In this document: one piece after another, positions 46,212 through 56,919 of the stretch
How positions within the stretch are numbered: position 1 is the stretch's first letter
Layout of the letters: every line of letters starts with the position of its first letter
Assembly: GCF_003054175.1 (NCBI RefSeq)
Contig: NZ_QBKN01000008.1
Span: 62,001-126,000 of the forward strand
DNA length: 64,000 nt
Source: Allosediminivita pacifica
GTDB lineage: Bacteria; Pseudomonadota; Alphaproteobacteria; Rhodobacterales; Rhodobacteraceae
Reading direction: 5' to 3'
The notes under the pieces: model-generated
Databases searched by the model: none
What the model was told of the DNA's origin: nothing
Seen by the model: the letters and a program-made list of their open reading frames with translations, nothing else
Made by a program: the position numbers and the translations under genes

Positions 46212-47663
46212 ATGAGTTTTTCGCTTGCCATCGTCGGGCGGCCCAACGTGGGCAAGTCCACCCTTTTCAACCGGCTCGTCGGCCGGAAGCTCGCGATCGT
46301 GGACGACCAGCCAGGCGTCACACGTGACCTGCGCGACGGCGAGGCCAAGCTGTGGGACCTGCATTTCACAGCGATCGACACGGCCGGGCTTGAAGATGCT
46401 ACTGACGATTCGCTGCCGGCGCGGATGCGCAGGCTGACCGAGCGGGCCGTCGAGGAGGCCGACATCTGCCTTTTCGTGATCGACGCCCGTACCGGGATCA
46501 CACCGACGGACGAGGTCTTTGCCGAGATCCTGCGCAAGCGCGCGAAGCACGTCATCCTGGCCTGCAACAAGGCCGAGGGCAGCGCGGGCGAGGCTGGGCT
46601 GATCGAGGCCTGGGGTCTGGGGCTCGGCGAGCCGCTGGCGATCTCGGCCGAGCATGGAGAAGGCCTCGAGGATCTTTATGCGGTGCTGCTGCCCCTTTCC
46701 GAGGGGTTCGAAGAGCGGGCCGCCTCGGAGGCACCCGAGGTCGATGTCGACGTGGGCGACGAGGACGAGGACGCGCCGCGGCCTATCACGGCCGACAAGC
46801 CGCTGCAGATCGCGGTGGTTGGCCGGCCGAACGCGGGCAAATCGACGTTGGTGAACAAGGTTCTCGGCGAGGAGCGCCTGCTGACCGGGCCGGAGGCTGG
46901 CATCACGCGCGACGCGATCTCGGTCGGTGTCGAGTGGGGCGGCGTGCCGATGCGGATCTTCGACACCGCGGGCATGCGCAAGAAGGCCCGGGTTCAGGAG
47001 AAGCTCGAGAAGCTATCGGTCGCCGACGGGCTGCGTGCGGTGCGCTTTGCCGAGGTCGTGGTCGTGCTTCTGGATGCGGCCATTCCCTTCGAGGTGCAGG
47101 ATCTGAAGATCGCCGACTTGGCCGAGCGCGAGGGCCGCGCCGTCGTGGTGGCGGTCAACAAGTGGGATGCCGAGACCGAGAAGCAGGAAAAGCTGCGCGA
47201 CATGCGGGCGACCTTCGAGCAGGTGCTGCCGCAGCTGCGTGGCGCCCCGTTGGTGACGATCTCGGCGCGGACGGGCAAGGGGCTCGACAAACTGCAGCAG
47301 GCGATCCTCGAGGCGCATAGAGTCTGGAACCGGCGCGTGACCACCGGGCAGCTCAATCGCTGGCTCGAGGGGATGGTGTCGCGGCACCCGCCGCCGGCGC
47401 CGCAGGGCAAGCGGATCAAGCTGCGCTACATGACCCAGGCCAAGACCCGGCCGCCGGGCTTCGTCGTCATGTGCTCGCACCCCGACAAGCTGCCGACGAG
47501 CTATCGCCGCTACCTCGTCAACGGGCTGCGCGAGGACTTCGACATGCCGGGCACGCCGATCCGGCTGACCATGCGGTCGCAGGCCTCGCAGAACCCCTAC
47601 AAGAACAAGCGCGAGAAGAACGCGGGCGCCCTGCGCAAGCACCTCGACAAGAAGAAGAAATAG
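46212..47663 (+). CDS. der: GTPase Der (EngA), ribosome biogenesis
   Basis: 483 aa with two tandem GTPase domains and a C-terminal KH-like domain. First P-loop GRPNVGKST, second [10 protein letters not shown]3 motifs DTAGL and DTAGM; G4 NKAE and NKWD. Needed for 50S ribosome maturation. An acidic linker (about 177-195) separates the G domains; the Lys-rich C-terminus is typical. AGGAGG before the ATG. Confidence 0.97.
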   Translation: MSFSLAIVGRPNVGKSTLFNRLVGRKLAIVDDQPGVTRDLRDGEAKLWDLHFTAIDTAGLEDATDDSLPARMRRLTERAVEEADICLFVIDARTGITPTDEVFAEILRKRAKHVILACNKAEGSAGEAGLIEAWGLGLGEPLAISAEHGEGLEDLYAVLLPLSEGFEERAASEAPEVDVDVGDEDEDAPRPITADKPLQIAVVGRPNAGKSTLVNKVLGEERLLTGPEAGITRDAISVGVEWGGVPMRIFDTAGMRKKARVQEKLEKLSVADGLRAVRFAEVVVVLLDAAIPFEVQDLKIADLAEREGRAVVVAVNKWDAETEKQEKLRDMRATFEQVLPQLRGAPLVTISARTGKGLDKLQQAILEAHRVWNRRVTTGQLNRWLEGMVSRHPPPAPQGKRIKLRYMTQAKTRPPGFVVMCSHPDKLPTSYRRYLVNGLREDFDMPGTPIRLTMRSQASQNPYKNKREKNAGALRKHLDKKKK

Positions 47664-47740
47664 CGCGCTGCACCGGCACTGCGCGCGACCGGTGCGGCGG
47701 GGGCCGCGCCGGTCTTCTTGTATCAGGGGGAGGCAAAAGT

Positions 47741-47798
47741 GGGGGCTCTGCCCCCGTCCCTGCGGGACTCCCCCGAGGTATTTCAGGCGAAAAGAAGC
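47741..47798 (-). repeat. Dispersed intergenic repeat, family 1, copy C
   Basis: On the minus strand: GCTTCTTTTCGCC, GAAATACCTCGGGGGAG, then the GGGGGCAGAGCCCCC hairpin. Lies downstream of der. Confidence 0.7.
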
Positions 47799-47809
47799 AG
47801 GGCGCGCGT

Positions 47810-47840
47810 GACGGGCGTGCCGTCCCGTGGCACGCCCGTC
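47810..47840. terminator. Strong hairpin downstream of der
   Basis: Perfect 12-bp stem (47810-47821 with 47829-47840), seven-base loop. Position suggests transcription termination; there is no T run. Confidence 0.5.
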
Positions 47841-48085
47841 GGTGCTTCGGGGCGTGCGGTCGCCGAGGTCGGCGCGCGTCCGGTTTCATGAACGCGGCTC
47901 ATACCGACTTGTCTTCCCCTGCGCATTTTCGGAGCCCGGCGCCCGTCTAGCTGTCGTGGAAGCCGCGCGGGCCTGCCGTCGCGCTCTCCCGGTCTGACCG
48001 GAAGGGCATTAACGGCGTCGCGGATGTTGAGGCGCATCCGTGCGGGGCAGGCAGGCGGCCGGAACAGACAAGGAAAGACAGAGCC

Positions 48086-49183
48086 ATGAAATACACCATC
48101 CTCGGCACATCCGGTCTGAGCGTCTCGACCATGGCGCTCGGCACAATGACCTTCGGCGCGGAATCGACCGAAGAGCAGTCCCTTGCCGTGCTCGACGCCT
48201 TCATCGAGGGGGGCGGCAACCTGATCGACACTTCGAACGTCTACGCGGGAGGCGAGACCGAGGCCATCATTGGCCGGTGGTTCGCGTCGCGGCCCAAAGA
48301 CGTGACGCAGCACGCGATCCTCGCCACCAAGGGGCGCTACAGCGTCCGTCCCGAGATCAACGCGCACGGCTTGTCGCGCCGCAGCCTGCACAACGCGCTG
48401 AACGAGTCGCTGGAGCGGCTGCAGGTCCAGACCATCGACCTTTACCAGCTGCACGCGGCGGACATGCTGACGCCGGTCGAAGAGACGGTGCATTTCCTCG
48501 CCGACGCGATCCGGGCGGGCAAGATCCACACCTACGGGCTGTCGAACGTGACCGGCTGGCAGCTGCAGCTTTTCGTCTCGACGGCCGAACGGTTGGGCCT
48601 GCCGAAGCCGGTGTCGCTGCAGCCGCAGTACAACCTGCTGTCGCGCGAGATCGAGTACGAGATCCTCCCCGCGGCCCGGTACAATGGTCTGGACCTGCTG
48701 CCGTGGTCGCCGCTGGCGGGCGGCATCCTGACCGGCAAGTACGAGCGTGGCGGCACCGCGCCTGAGGGCACCCGCGCCGGTGACGGGAGTGCGCTTTACG
48801 AGTGGTCGACGGCGGAGTTCCTCGAAGGCGACCGGAGCTGGGACATCGTCGATGCGCTGCGCGAGATCGCTCGGGACCACGATGCGACCCCGGCGCAGGT
48901 GGCGCTAAAATGGCTTGCCGACCGGCCGGGTGTCGCGGCGCCCATCGTGGGTGCACGGGATGCCGATCAGCTGAAGGCCAACCTCGCGGCCGCGGACCTG
49001 GAGCTCGACGGCGGCGCGGTCGAGCGGCTCGAGTTCCTAAGCAGGCCGGTCCCGCGCAACACCTACCCCTACGGTGACTTCGGCGTGGCCCAGCGAGACC
49101 GCTTCCTCGACGCGGGCAAGCAGGTGGTGTTCGAGGTCGTCAAGGACGGTTCGGACGATCCGCTGAACGGCAAGGTGACCTGA
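48086..49183 (+). CDS. Aldo/keto reductase
   Basis: 365 aa TIM-barrel NADPH oxidoreductase. N-terminal LGTSGLSVSTMALGTMTFG, the Asp/Tyr of the active site in LIDTSNVYAGGETE, Lys in LATKGRY, His in YQLHAAD; C-terminal PIVGARDADQLKANLAA binds the cofactor. Substrate not predictable. Stands alone with AAGGA-type site before the ATG. Confidence 0.92.
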   Translation: MKYTILGTSGLSVSTMALGTMTFGAESTEEQSLAVLDAFIEGGGNLIDTSNVYAGGETEAIIGRWFASRPKDVTQHAILATKGRYSVRPEINAHGLSRRSLHNALNESLERLQVQTIDLYQLHAADMLTPVEETVHFLADAIRAGKIHTYGLSNVTGWQLQLFVSTAERLGLPKPVSLQPQYNLLSREIEYEILPAARYNGLDLLPWSPLAGGILTGKYERGGTAPEGTRAGDGSALYEWSTAEFLEGDRSWDIVDALREIARDHDATPAQVALKWLADRPGVAAPIVGARDADQLKANLAAADLELDGGAVERLEFLSRPVPRNTYPYGDFGVAQRDRFLDAGKQVVFEVVKDGSDDPLNGKVT

Positions 49184-49316
49184 GCCGCCGCCGCTCGCAT
49201 CGGCCCGGGCGCAGGTCCGGGCCGATTGCCCTCAAATCTCGCCAACCCGTGGTTGCCCGGCGGCGCGGGCGGCGATAGATGGGGCGTCCCTGTTTCCCGC
49301 CGGGAGAGTGCCGCCC

Positions 49317-50207
49317 GTGTCGACCCCAATCCGTCTTGCCATCGGCAGTATCATCATCGGCGCTCTCGTGCTGGGCATCAAGACGCTGGCCTGGTGGATG
49401 ACCGGGTCGGTCGCGCTGCTTTCGGATGCGCTTGAGAGTACCGTGAACGTGGCCACGGCCGTCGCGGCGCTGATCGCGATCCGGGTCGCCGCGCGCCCGG
49501 CTGACGACACGCATCCCTACGGGCATCACAAGGCAGAGTTCTTCAGCGCAGTGCTCGAAGGCGTGATGATCATCGTGGCTGCGCTGTTGATCCTGAACGA
49601 GGCCTGGCAGGGGCTGCGGTCGCCGGTGGCGCTGGAGCTTCCGCTGGTGGGTCTGCTGGTGAACGCGGGCGCGACGGTGATCAACGCGGTCTGGTCGCGG
49701 ATCCTGATCACGAAGGGCCGCTCGGCGCAGTCGCCGGCGCTGGTGGCGGACGGGCGTCATCTGATGGCCGACGTGGTGACCTCGCTCGGCGTGGCGGTTG
49801 GCGTGCTGCTGGCCGTGGCGACGGGATGGTGGATCCTCGATCCGCTGCTGGCAGGGGCGGTGGCGCTCAATATCCTCTGGGCGGGGTCGCGCGTCGTGCG
49901 CGAGTCGCTGAGCGGGCTGATGGACGAGGCGGCCCCCGAGGCTACCGTACGCTGCGTACGCGAGGTGATTTCGCAGGAGGCGGGCGGCGCGGTCGAGGCA
50001 CACGATCTGCGGACGCGGCACGCGGGGCAGGCGATCTTCATCGATTTCCATCTGGTGGTGCCCGCCGAGATGACGGTCTTCGACGCGCACGAGATCTGCG
50101 ACCGGGTCGAGGAGGCGCTGAAGGAGGCCGTGCCCGGCGCGCGCATCACCATCCACGTGGAGCCCGAGCACAAGCAGAAGCATTCGGGGATCGTCGTGCT
50201 GGATTGA
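49317..50207 (+). CDS. Cation diffusion facilitator (CDF) family transporter
   Basis: 296 aa, about six TM helices and a C-terminal cytoplasmic metal-sensing domain. Metal-site segments: LLSDALEST (TM2), HPYGHHKAEFFSA and DGRHLMADVVTS (TM5, HxxxD). Exports Zn, Fe, Co or related divalent metals in exchange for protons; the exact metal is not clear. GTG 49317 is preferred (GGGAG 10 nt upstream) over GTG 49308. Confidence 0.9.
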   Translation: MSTPIRLAIGSIIIGALVLGIKTLAWWMTGSVALLSDALESTVNVATAVAALIAIRVAARPADDTHPYGHHKAEFFSAVLEGVMIIVAALLILNEAWQGLRSPVALELPLVGLLVNAGATVINAVWSRILITKGRSAQSPALVADGRHLMADVVTSLGVAVGVLLAVATGWWILDPLLAGAVALNILWAGSRVVRESLSGLMDEAAPEATVRCVREVISQEAGGAVEAHDLRTRHAGQAIFIDFHLVVPAEMTVFDAHEICDRVEEALKEAVPGARITIHVEPEHKQKHSGIVVLD

Positions 50208-50303
50208 TGCGGTTTCGCGCGGATTTTCGTGCTCCTTTTACCTTTTTGCCTGCAAGATGCCGGAGAAAGCGGTCGCGGGGAGGCGGCCTGCAGGAGGACG
50301 CGC

Positions 50304-50918
50304 ATGGCCCACATCGATTTCTGGTACGCGATCGGCAGCACCTACAGCTATCTCACCATCATGCGGTTGCCCGATCTCGCCGCAGCCGAGGGGCTCGACA
50401 TCATCTGGCGGCCCTTCGACGTGCGCCACGTGATGACGCATCAGAACAACATCCCCTTCAAGGACAAGCCAGTGAAGGCCGCCTACATGTGGCGCGACAT
50501 AGAACGGCGGGCCGAGGGATACGGGCTGCCGCATGCGCATCTGCCCGCCCCCTATCCGCTGAAGCACTTCGCGCTGGCCAACCGGCTGGCGGTGCTGGGC
50601 ATGCGGCAGGGCTGGGGCGTGGCCTACACGCGTGCCGCCTACCGGCTGTGGTTCCTGGCCGGGCATCCACCGGGCGAAGAGCCCAACAACACCGAGGCGC
50701 TGGAGGCCGCGGGCGTCGACCCGCTCAAGGCCGTGGCCGAAGCGGAAAGCGCCAAGATCGGCAAGGCGCTGCAGGTGGAGACCGATCTGGCCATGGATCT
50801 CGGCGTCTTCGGCGCGCCGAGCTTCGTCGTGGATGGCGAGGTCTTCTGGGGCGACGACCGTCTGGAGGATGCGATCTCGTGGCTGCACAACGGCCGGGTC
50901 ACGCTGCCCCAAGCCTGA
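50304..50918 (+). CDS. DsbA/GST-kappa family protein, 2-hydroxychromene-2-carboxylate isomerase-like
   Basis: 204 aa thioredoxin-fold protein. The active-site segment DFWYAIGSTYSYL has the Ser of the HCCA isomerase/GST-kappa group and no CxxC, so it is not a disulfide oxidase. VFGAPSFVVDGEVFWGDDRL is the conserved C-terminal cis-Pro region. Likely a glutathione-dependent isomerase for aromatic breakdown or another substrate. AGGAGG precedes the ATG. Confidence 0.88.
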   Translation: MAHIDFWYAIGSTYSYLTIMRLPDLAAAEGLDIIWRPFDVRHVMTHQNNIPFKDKPVKAAYMWRDIERRAEGYGLPHAHLPAPYPLKHFALANRLAVLGMRQGWGVAYTRAAYRLWFLAGHPPGEEPNNTEALEAAGVDPLKAVAEAESAKIGKALQVETDLAMDLGVFGAPSFVVDGEVFWGDDRLEDAISWLHNGRVTLPQA

Positions 50919-50944
50919 GGCCGGGTCTCCGGCGCGCGCTCAGC

Positions 50945-51646
50945 TCACTCGGTGTCGGTGCCGCGCAGGGCGAGGATCGCGAAGATGCCGAGCAGCGCCA
51001 GCAGCGTGACGGCGGCGTTGAAGGGCTGCGAGTTCGAGACGATCACGCCCACCAGTGCCCAGATCACCGTGATGCCGTATTCGGGCGCCCGGTGCAGGCG
51101 GTATTGGGTAGTGACGGCGATGATCACCGCGATGGAGAGCGCGATGAGCGCGGCTGGCGTCTCGGGGAGCCATTCGTAGCCCGCCAGCAGCAGCCCCAGC
51201 GCCACGCAGGCCGCCGCGGTGAGCCAGCCCGCCAGCAGCGCCACCGGCGCCTGTTGCAGCCACCGGTCCGTGTCGCCGACGCGGAACAGGCTGACCAGCG
51301 CACCGGCCAGCATGATCCAGATGAGCAGCGTGGCGAGCACCGGCGAGACATTGGCGACCGGCAGCCAGATGGCTCCCACGGCGAGGCTGACCAGTAGCGG
51401 CGGGCGCATGGGCGCCCAGTCCGGGTCGGCCCAGCGGCGCAGCAGGCCGAAGCCGGTGCCGGCCAGAAGCCAGAGGTAGATCAGCCCCCAGATCGAGAAG
51501 GCGTAGCCCGAGGGCTGCACCGGAGGGTCGTCCTGGGGGGCCGGGAACTGCGAGGGGTCGAAGCCGTCGAAGCCGCCCGTGAAGAAGGGCGACGCCGCGA
51601 AGGCCAGCGCCGCCACGAAACACAGGATCGCCCAGAGGCGGTTCAT
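50945..51646 (-). CDS. Multi-pass membrane protein, tryptophan-rich sensory protein-like
   Basis: 233 aa with about seven TM helices. [15 protein letters not shown] is the signature shared with distant TspO-like proteins. Function unknown. Its ATG overlaps the serS stop, so it is translationally coupled to serS on the minus strand; a functional tie with serS is unlikely. Confidence 0.75.
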   Translation of the reverse strand: MNRLWAILCFVAALAFAASPFFTGGFDGFDPSQFPAPQDDPPVQPSGYAFSIWGLIYLWLLAGTGFGLLRRWADPDWAPMRPPLLVSLAVGAIWLPVANVSPVLATLLIWIMLAGALVSLFRVGDTDRWLQQAPVALLAGWLTAAACVALGLLLAGYEWLPETPAALIALSIAVIIAVTTQYRLHRAPEYGITVIWALVGVIVSNSQPFNAAVTLLALLGIFAILALRGTDTE

Positions 51647-52935
51647 TCCAGCGCACCTTCCGGAGTGATGCGTGTCTTGCCGCCGAGCCAGGGGCCAAGC
51701 ACCTGCGGCAGCACCACGCCGCCGTCCTCGGTCTGCCCGTTTTCCAGTACGGCGATGAGGCAGCGCCCCACCGCAAGGCCGGAGCCGTTCAGCGTGTGGA
51801 GGAACTGCGGCTTGCCGCCGCCCTCGGGCTTGAATCGGGCATTCATGCGCCGCGCCTGGAAGTCGCCGCAGACCGAGACCGAGCTGATCTCGCGGTAGGT
51901 GTTCTGCCCGGGCAGCCAGACTTCGATGTCATGGGTCTTGATCGCGCCGAAGCCAATGTCGCCGGCGCAGAGCACCACGGTGCGGTAGGGCAGATTCAGC
52001 GCCTCGAGGATGCCCTCGGCGCAGCGGGTCATGCGCTCATGCTCGTCCATGCTGAGGTCCGGGTGGGTGACGGAGACCATCTCCACCTTTTCGAACTGAT
52101 GTTGGCGGAGCATGCCGGCGGTGTCGCGGCCGGCGCTGCCTGCCTCGGAGCGGAAGCACTGGGTGTGGGCGACGTAGCGGCGGGGCAGGTAGCCTTCGTC
52201 GAGGGTGAGCCCGTTGACGATATTGGTCAGCGGCACCTCGGCGGTGGGGACGAGCCACCAGCCGTCGGTGGTCTTGTAGCTGTCCTCGCCGAACTTGGGC
52301 AGCTGGCCGGTGCCGTACATCATCTCCTCGCGCACGAGGACCGGCGTCCAGGTCTCGGTCAGGCCGTTCTCGTTGGTGTGCGTGTCGAGCATGAACTGCG
52401 CGAGCGCCCGGTGCAGGCGCGCGACGGCGCCCGACATCACGGCAAAGCGCGAGCCCGAAAGCTTGGCGGCGGTTTCGAAGTCGAGCCCGTCCTGCACGGC
52501 GGCGAGCTGGTAGTGCTCCTTCGGCTGGAAGTCGAAGGCGCGCGGCTCGCCCCAGCGGCGGATCTCGACGTTGTCGGCTTCGTCCGCGCCGTCAGGCACG
52601 TCGTCGTGCAGCATGTTGGGCAGGCCCATGAGCAGGTCGGTGAGCTGGGCGTCGAGCTCCCTGGCCTTGGCCTGCATTTCGGCGACTTCGGTCTTCTTGG
52701 CGGCGACCAGTTCGCGCAGGCGCGTGAACTCGGCCTCGTCGCCCTGCGCCTTGGCCTTGCCGACCTCCTTGGAGGCCTTGTTCTGTTCGGCCTGGGCGGT
52801 TTCGGCGGCGGTGATGGCGGCACGGCGCGCCTGGTCGAGCTCGAGCACCTGGGACGCGCTCGGCTCCACACCCCGGCGGGACAGCGCCGCGTCGAAGGCG
52901 GCGGGATTGTCTCGGATGGCGCGGATGTCGTGCAT
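51643..52935 (-). CDS. serS: Seryl-tRNA synthetase
   Basis: 430 aa class II synthetase. The N-terminal coiled-coil arm covers about residues 35-105; motif 2 is [15 protein letters not shown], motif 3 [17 protein letters not shown]. Complete and of typical length. AAGGAG precedes ATG 52935. The start excludes a much longer open frame upstream. Confidence 0.98.
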   Translation of the reverse strand: MHDIRAIRDNPAAFDAALSRRGVEPSASQVLELDQARRAAITAAETAQAEQNKASKEVGKAKAQGDEAEFTRLRELVAAKKTEVAEMQAKARELDAQLTDLLMGLPNMLHDDVPDGADEADNVEIRRWGEPRAFDFQPKEHYQLAAVQDGLDFETAAKLSGSRFAVMSGAVARLHRALAQFMLDTHTNENGLTETWTPVLVREEMMYGTGQLPKFGEDSYKTTDGWWLVPTAEVPLTNIVNGLTLDEGYLPRRYVAHTQCFRSEAGSAGRDTAGMLRQHQFEKVEMVSVTHPDLSMDEHERMTRCAEGILEALNLPYRTVVLCAGDIGFGAIKTHDIEVWLPGQNTYREISSVSVCGDFQARRMNARFKPEGGGKPQFLHTLNGSGLAVGRCLIAVLENGQTEDGGVVLPQVLGPWLGGKTRITPEGALE

Positions 52936-52999
52936 CTTGGTGCTCCTTCTGCGTGAGTCGGGGCCGGTTATGCCCGATCTTTCGGGCAGAGGGTAGGGC

Positions 53000-53656
53000 T
53001 CAGCGCGCCAGTCTTCGCCGCAGCCAGTCGTCGACCGGAACGGCGAGGGCGCGGCTGCCGGAGATTGCGGAAAGCACGGCGACGACACGGGTTGCGGGAC
53101 CCACGCCCGCGAGGACAGGGCCACCGGACTGGCCGCGTTCGACCCGGCAGGAGAGGCGCCAGATGGCGCGGAAGGCCTCGCCTGCGCAGCCGTCCTCGCG
53201 GCGAAGCCGGTGCGGGGCGCTGCGCGGGTAGCCGAGCAGGGCGAAGGGACCGGCGGGTGGACTGATGCCGAGGGCCAGCGGAGTGATGTCGAGCGGTGTC
53301 TCCAAGGTGACGAGGGCCAGGTCACGGGTGATGTCGATGCGACCGTCGCGGAAGGCCCCGGGGTGGGCTTCGACCGTGAGGACGCCGGCGGCACCGGAGT
53401 GCGACGCGCCGTCCCAGCCCGCGACGAAGACCATGTCCTCGGTGCGGCGGGCGTACCCGTCGTCGCCCAGCACGCAATGCGCGGCGGTCAGGACAAGGTC
53501 GGGCGCGACCAGCGTGCCGGTGCACATCTGGAGCCGGTTGTAGCCGCCGAGGTTCAGCCGACCCACGGCGGGGCCCGCGTCATCGGCCAGGGCGGGCAGG
53601 GCTGGGACCGCTGCGATCAGCAGGACCGCGAGTCGGCGAAGGAGGGGCAGGGGCAC
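53000..53656 (-). CDS. Trypsin-like serine protease, exported
   Basis: 218 aa. Signal peptide ([17 protein letters not shown]), then a chymotrypsin fold with His in LTAAHC, Asp in TRDLALV and Ser in GQSGGPV; extra Cys pairs (CTG/AHC and CAG/SCR) suggest disulfides. Probably periplasmic or secreted; substrate unknown. GTG start at 53656, GGAG nine bases upstream. Confidence 0.88.
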   Translation of the reverse strand: MPLPLLRRLAVLLIAAVPALPALADDAGPAVGRLNLGGYNRLQMCTGTLVAPDLVLTAAHCVLGDDGYARRTEDMVFVAGWDGASHSGAAGVLTVEAHPGAFRDGRIDITRDLALVTLETPLDITPLALGISPPAGPFALLGYPRSAPHRLRREDGCAGEAFRAIWRLSCRVERGQSGGPVLAGVGPATRVVAVLSAISGSRALAVPVDDWLRRRLAR

Positions 53657-53861
53657 GGGACATGGCTCCGAAGTGACCGGGCGCGCCTGTCAGGGTAGGC
53701 GGCACCGGCCGCGGTGCAAGTCCCCTCTCCTTACATCGCGGCCTTGCGCCGCCGGTGACAGGGGGCCATCGCGCCGCACTCTCCTTGCATCCCACGGGCC
53801 CCGCGCATAGGTTCCGCGCAATTCGCGGGGGTGCCCCGCTTGACACCATACAGGAGTGCCC

Positions 53862-54149
53862 ATGGATCCCGCAGCCCTCGGACAATTCGTTCCGCTGATC
53901 CTTATCTTCGCCATCATGTATTTCCTGCTGATCCGTCCGCAGCAGAAGAAGATGAAGGACCACCAGAAGATGGTCGAAGGGCTTCGCCGGGGCGACCAGG
54001 TCGTCACCCAGGGCGGGCTGATCGGCAAGGTAACCAAGGTCAAGGAAAACAACGAGCTCGAGGTCGAACTGGCCGAAGGCGTTCGTGTCCGCGTCGTGCA
54101 GAACACCATCGCGCAGGTGACCTCCAAGACCGAACCGGCCGAAGGCTGA
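53862..54149 (+). CDS. yajC: Preprotein translocase subunit YajC
   Basis: 95 aa single-TM protein: FVPLILIFAIMYFLLIRPQQKKMKDH is the signature region (of which LLIRPQQKKMKDH is most conserved). Part of the SecDF-YajC auxiliary complex. CAGGAG five bases before the ATG. First gene of yajC-secD-secF. Confidence 0.96.
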   Translation: MDPAALGQFVPLILIFAIMYFLLIRPQQKKMKDHQKMVEGLRRGDQVVTQGGLIGKVTKVKENNELEVELAEGVRVRVVQNTIAQVTSKTEPAEG

Positions 54150-54156
54150 ACCGGCG

Positions 54157-55818
54157 ATGCTCCAAGTCGAGACCTGGAAACGCGTTCTGATCTGGGCGCT
54201 GGTGGCGGTTGGTCTGCTGCTGGCGATGCCCAACCTCTTCTACGATCGGGTGGAACGGCACAACGATGCCGTTTCCGCCATCGAGGGGGGCGCCGATACT
54301 TCGGAAAACCGGGACGCGGCGGGGGCATGGCCCTCGTACCTGCCCTCGGGGCTGGTGAATCTGGGGCTCGACCTGCGGGGCGGCGCGCATCTTCTGGCGG
54401 AAGTCCAGGTCGAGGATGTCTATGCCGCGCGGCTGGAAAGCTTCTGGCCCGAAGTGCGCGACACGCTGCGCCCCGAGCGTGACACGGTCGGCACCATCCG
54501 GCTTCAGCCCTCGGCGGCCGACGAGCTGCGCGTGCGCATCGGCAAGCCCGAGAACATGGAACAAGCGCTGGAGCTCGTCCGGGGCCTGGCTTCGCCGGTC
54601 CAGTCGCTGACCGGTGCGGGATCGACCGACATCACGGTACGCGGCGAGGGCAGCGACATCGTCGTGACGCTCTCCGAGGCCGAGCGCGAGGCGACCGACG
54701 ATCGCACCATGCGCCAGAGCCTCGAGATCATCCGCCGCCGTATCGACGAGGTCGGCACGCGCGAACCGACGATCCAGCGCCAGGGCTTCGACCGGATCCT
54801 GATCCAGGTGCCCGGCATCGGATCGGCGCAGGAGCTCAAGGACATCATCGGCACGACCGCGCAGCTGACCTTCCAGCCCGTCGTCAGCCGGACCTCCGAT
54901 CCTGACGAGAACCCCGGTATCGGCAACGAGCTGCTTCCGTCGATGGATCAGGAGGGACTGTACTACGTGCTCGAGCAGGCGCCCGTCGTGACGGGCGAGG
55001 AACTGAACGACGCGCAGCCCACCTTCGACCAGAACGGCCGGCCGGCGGTGAACTTCCGCTTCAACCCCTCGGGGGCGCGGGCGTTCGGGGATTACACCGC
55101 CGAGAACATCGGCTCGCCCTTCGCCATCGTGCTCGACAACGAGGTCATCAGCGCGCCCGTCATCCAGAGCCACATCGCGGGCGGGTCGGGCATCATCACC
55201 GGCGATTTTTCGGTCGAGGAAAGCACGCAGCTTGCCGTGCTGCTTCGGGCCGGTGCGCTGCCGGCGCAGATGACCTTCCTCGAGGAACGCACGATCGGTC
55301 CGGAGCTCGGCCAGGACAGCATCGAGGCAGGCCAGATCGCCACGGCAGTGGCCTTCATCGCCGTGCTCGTCTTCATGGGGCTCAGCTACGGGCTGTTCGG
55401 GCTCTTTGCGAATATCGCGCTCATCATCAACATCGGCCTGATCTTCGGCCTTCTGTCGACCATCGGCGCCACGCTGACCCTGCCGGGCATCGCGGGCATC
55501 GTGCTGACCGTGGGTATGGCGGTCGACGCGAACGTGCTTGTCTTCGAGCGCATCCGCGAGGAACTCAAGACCTCTCGAGGGCCGGCACGCGCCATCGAGC
55601 TTGGCTACGAGCGTGCGCTCTCGGCCATCGTGGATGCCAACATCACCACATTCATCACCGCCGTGATCCTGTTCGTCATGGGCTCGGGCCCGGTGCGCGG
55701 CTTTGCCGTCACGCTGGGGCTCGGCATCCTCACCTCGGTCTTCACCGCGATCTACGTGACGCGGCTGCTGATCGTGATGTGGTTCGAACGCCGCCGTCCC
55801 AAGACGATCGAGGTCTGA
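54157..55818 (+). CDS. secD: Protein translocase subunit SecD
   Basis: 553 aa RND-type membrane protein. TM1 near residues 8-25, LGLDLRGGAHLL (D1 motif), a large periplasmic P1 domain, and TM2-6 at about 385-545. Uses the proton gradient to pull exported proteins through SecYEG. Seven bases after yajC, one base before secF. Confidence 0.97.
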   Translation: MLQVETWKRVLIWALVAVGLLLAMPNLFYDRVERHNDAVSAIEGGADTSENRDAAGAWPSYLPSGLVNLGLDLRGGAHLLAEVQVEDVYAARLESFWPEVRDTLRPERDTVGTIRLQPSAADELRVRIGKPENMEQALELVRGLASPVQSLTGAGSTDITVRGEGSDIVVTLSEAEREATDDRTMRQSLEIIRRRIDEVGTREPTIQRQGFDRILIQVPGIGSAQELKDIIGTTAQLTFQPVVSRTSDPDENPGIGNELLPSMDQEGLYYVLEQAPVVTGEELNDAQPTFDQNGRPAVNFRFNPSGARAFGDYTAENIGSPFAIVLDNEVISAPVIQSHIAGGSGIITGDFSVEESTQLAVLLRAGALPAQMTFLEERTIGPELGQDSIEAGQIATAVAFIAVLVFMGLSYGLFGLFANIALIINIGLIFGLLSTIGATLTLPGIAGIVLTVGMAVDANVLVFERIREELKTSRGPARAIELGYERALSAIVDANITTFITAVILFVMGSGPVRGFAVTLGLGILTSVFTAIYVTRLLIVMWFERRRPKTIEV

Positions 55819-55819
55819 T

Positions 55820-56788
55820 ATGCGCCTGAAACTGATACCGTCCGAAACCTCGTTCGACTTCTTCAAGCGCTGGCGGCTCTGGCTGGGGATCTCGGCCGTA
55901 ATGATGGTGCTGGCCTTCGCGAGCTTTGCCATCCGCGGGCTGAACTACGGCATCGACTTCCGGGGAGGCACGACCATCCGGACGGAAAGCTCCGAGCCGG
56001 TGAACGTGGGGGCCTACCGCGACGCGCTGCAGGCGCTGAACCTTGGCGACGTGGTGATCTCGGAGGTCTTCGACCCGTCGTTCGGGCCGGATCGCAACGT
56101 GGCCATGGTGCGCATCAGCGCCCAGGACGCCGAGGCCTCAGTCACGCCCGAGACCATCGACAGGGTCCGTGCGGCGCTGCAGGAGATCGCTCCGGACGTC
56201 GAGTTCGTGTCCGTGGAATCCGTGGGGCCGAAGGTGTCGGGCGAACTGATCCAGACGGCCGTGGTGGCGGTGGCGCTCGCGATCGGCGCGGTGCTTGTCT
56301 ACATCTGGCTGCGTTTCGAGTGGCAGTTCGCCCTGGGGGCCGTCGTGGCCCTCGTGCACGACGTGATCCTGACCATCGGCGTCTTCTCGGAAGTCGGGAT
56401 ACGGTTCGATCTTGCGATCATCGCGGCCTTGCTGACCATCGTGGGCTATTCTCTGAACGACACCGTGGTGGTCTTCGACCGGGTTCGCGAGAACCTGATC
56501 AAGTACAAGTCGAAGGGTTTGAAGGAGGTCATGAACGTCTCGATCAACGAGACGCTGTCGCGGACCTTCATGACCTCGTTCACGACGCTGCTAGCGCTGA
56601 TCTCGCTCTTCGTGCTGGGCGGGGACGTGATCCGGGGCTTCGTCTTCGCGATGATCTGGGGCGTGATCGTCGGGACCTATTCGTCGATCTTCGTGGCCAG
56701 CGCGATCCTGCTCTGGCTCGGCGTAAAGCGTGACTGGTCCAAGCCGACCGACACGACCGGCAACCAGTTCGGCGACGTGGACGCCTGA
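55820..56788 (+). CDS. secF: Protein translocase subunit SecF
   Basis: 322 aa partner of SecD: GLNYGIDFRGGT (D1), then six TM helices with GYSLNDTVVVFDRVREN (D4) and RTFMTSFTTL. Ends the yajC-secD-secF operon in front of a terminator. Confidence 0.97.
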   Translation: MRLKLIPSETSFDFFKRWRLWLGISAVMMVLAFASFAIRGLNYGIDFRGGTTIRTESSEPVNVGAYRDALQALNLGDVVISEVFDPSFGPDRNVAMVRISAQDAEASVTPETIDRVRAALQEIAPDVEFVSVESVGPKVSGELIQTAVVAVALAIGAVLVYIWLRFEWQFALGAVVALVHDVILTIGVFSEVGIRFDLAIIAALLTIVGYSLNDTVVVFDRVRENLIKYKSKGLKEVMNVSINETLSRTFMTSFTTLLALISLFVLGGDVIRGFVFAMIWGVIVGTYSSIFVASAILLWLGVKRDWSKPTDTTGNQFGDVDA

Positions 56789-56793
56789 CGCGA

Positions 56794-56818
56794 AAGGGCC
56801 CCGACATGCGGGGCCCTT
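56794..56818 (+). terminator. yajC-secDF operon terminator
   Basis: 9-bp stem (56794-56802 with 56810-56818), seven-base loop, followed by GGTTCTTC. Lies six bases after secF. Confidence 0.7.
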
Positions 56819-56904
56819 GGTTCTTCATTGATGCCAGTTCGAAAACAAAGACTGTGTCATTGGCATGTCAAAAGACGTTGTCTGATCTGACTTTCTTCTT
56901 GGCG

Positions 56905-56919
56905 TTAACGATTCGCTAA
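56905..56919 (+). promoter_or_regulatory. CtrA-like site upstream of the Mth938-like gene
   Basis: TTAA-N7-CTAA, one mismatch from the CtrA full site TTAA-N7-TTAA, inside an AT-rich region 136 bp before the ATG. By motif only. Confidence 0.3.

Larger units (their letters stand above)
47664..48085. other. Gene-free stretch between der and the aldo/keto reductase
   Basis: 422 bp. Holds repeat family 1 copy C (47741-47798, minus) and a 12-bp perfect hairpin (47810-47840). The remainder, to 48085, shows nothing I can name beyond the reductase's upstream region. Confidence 0.55.
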
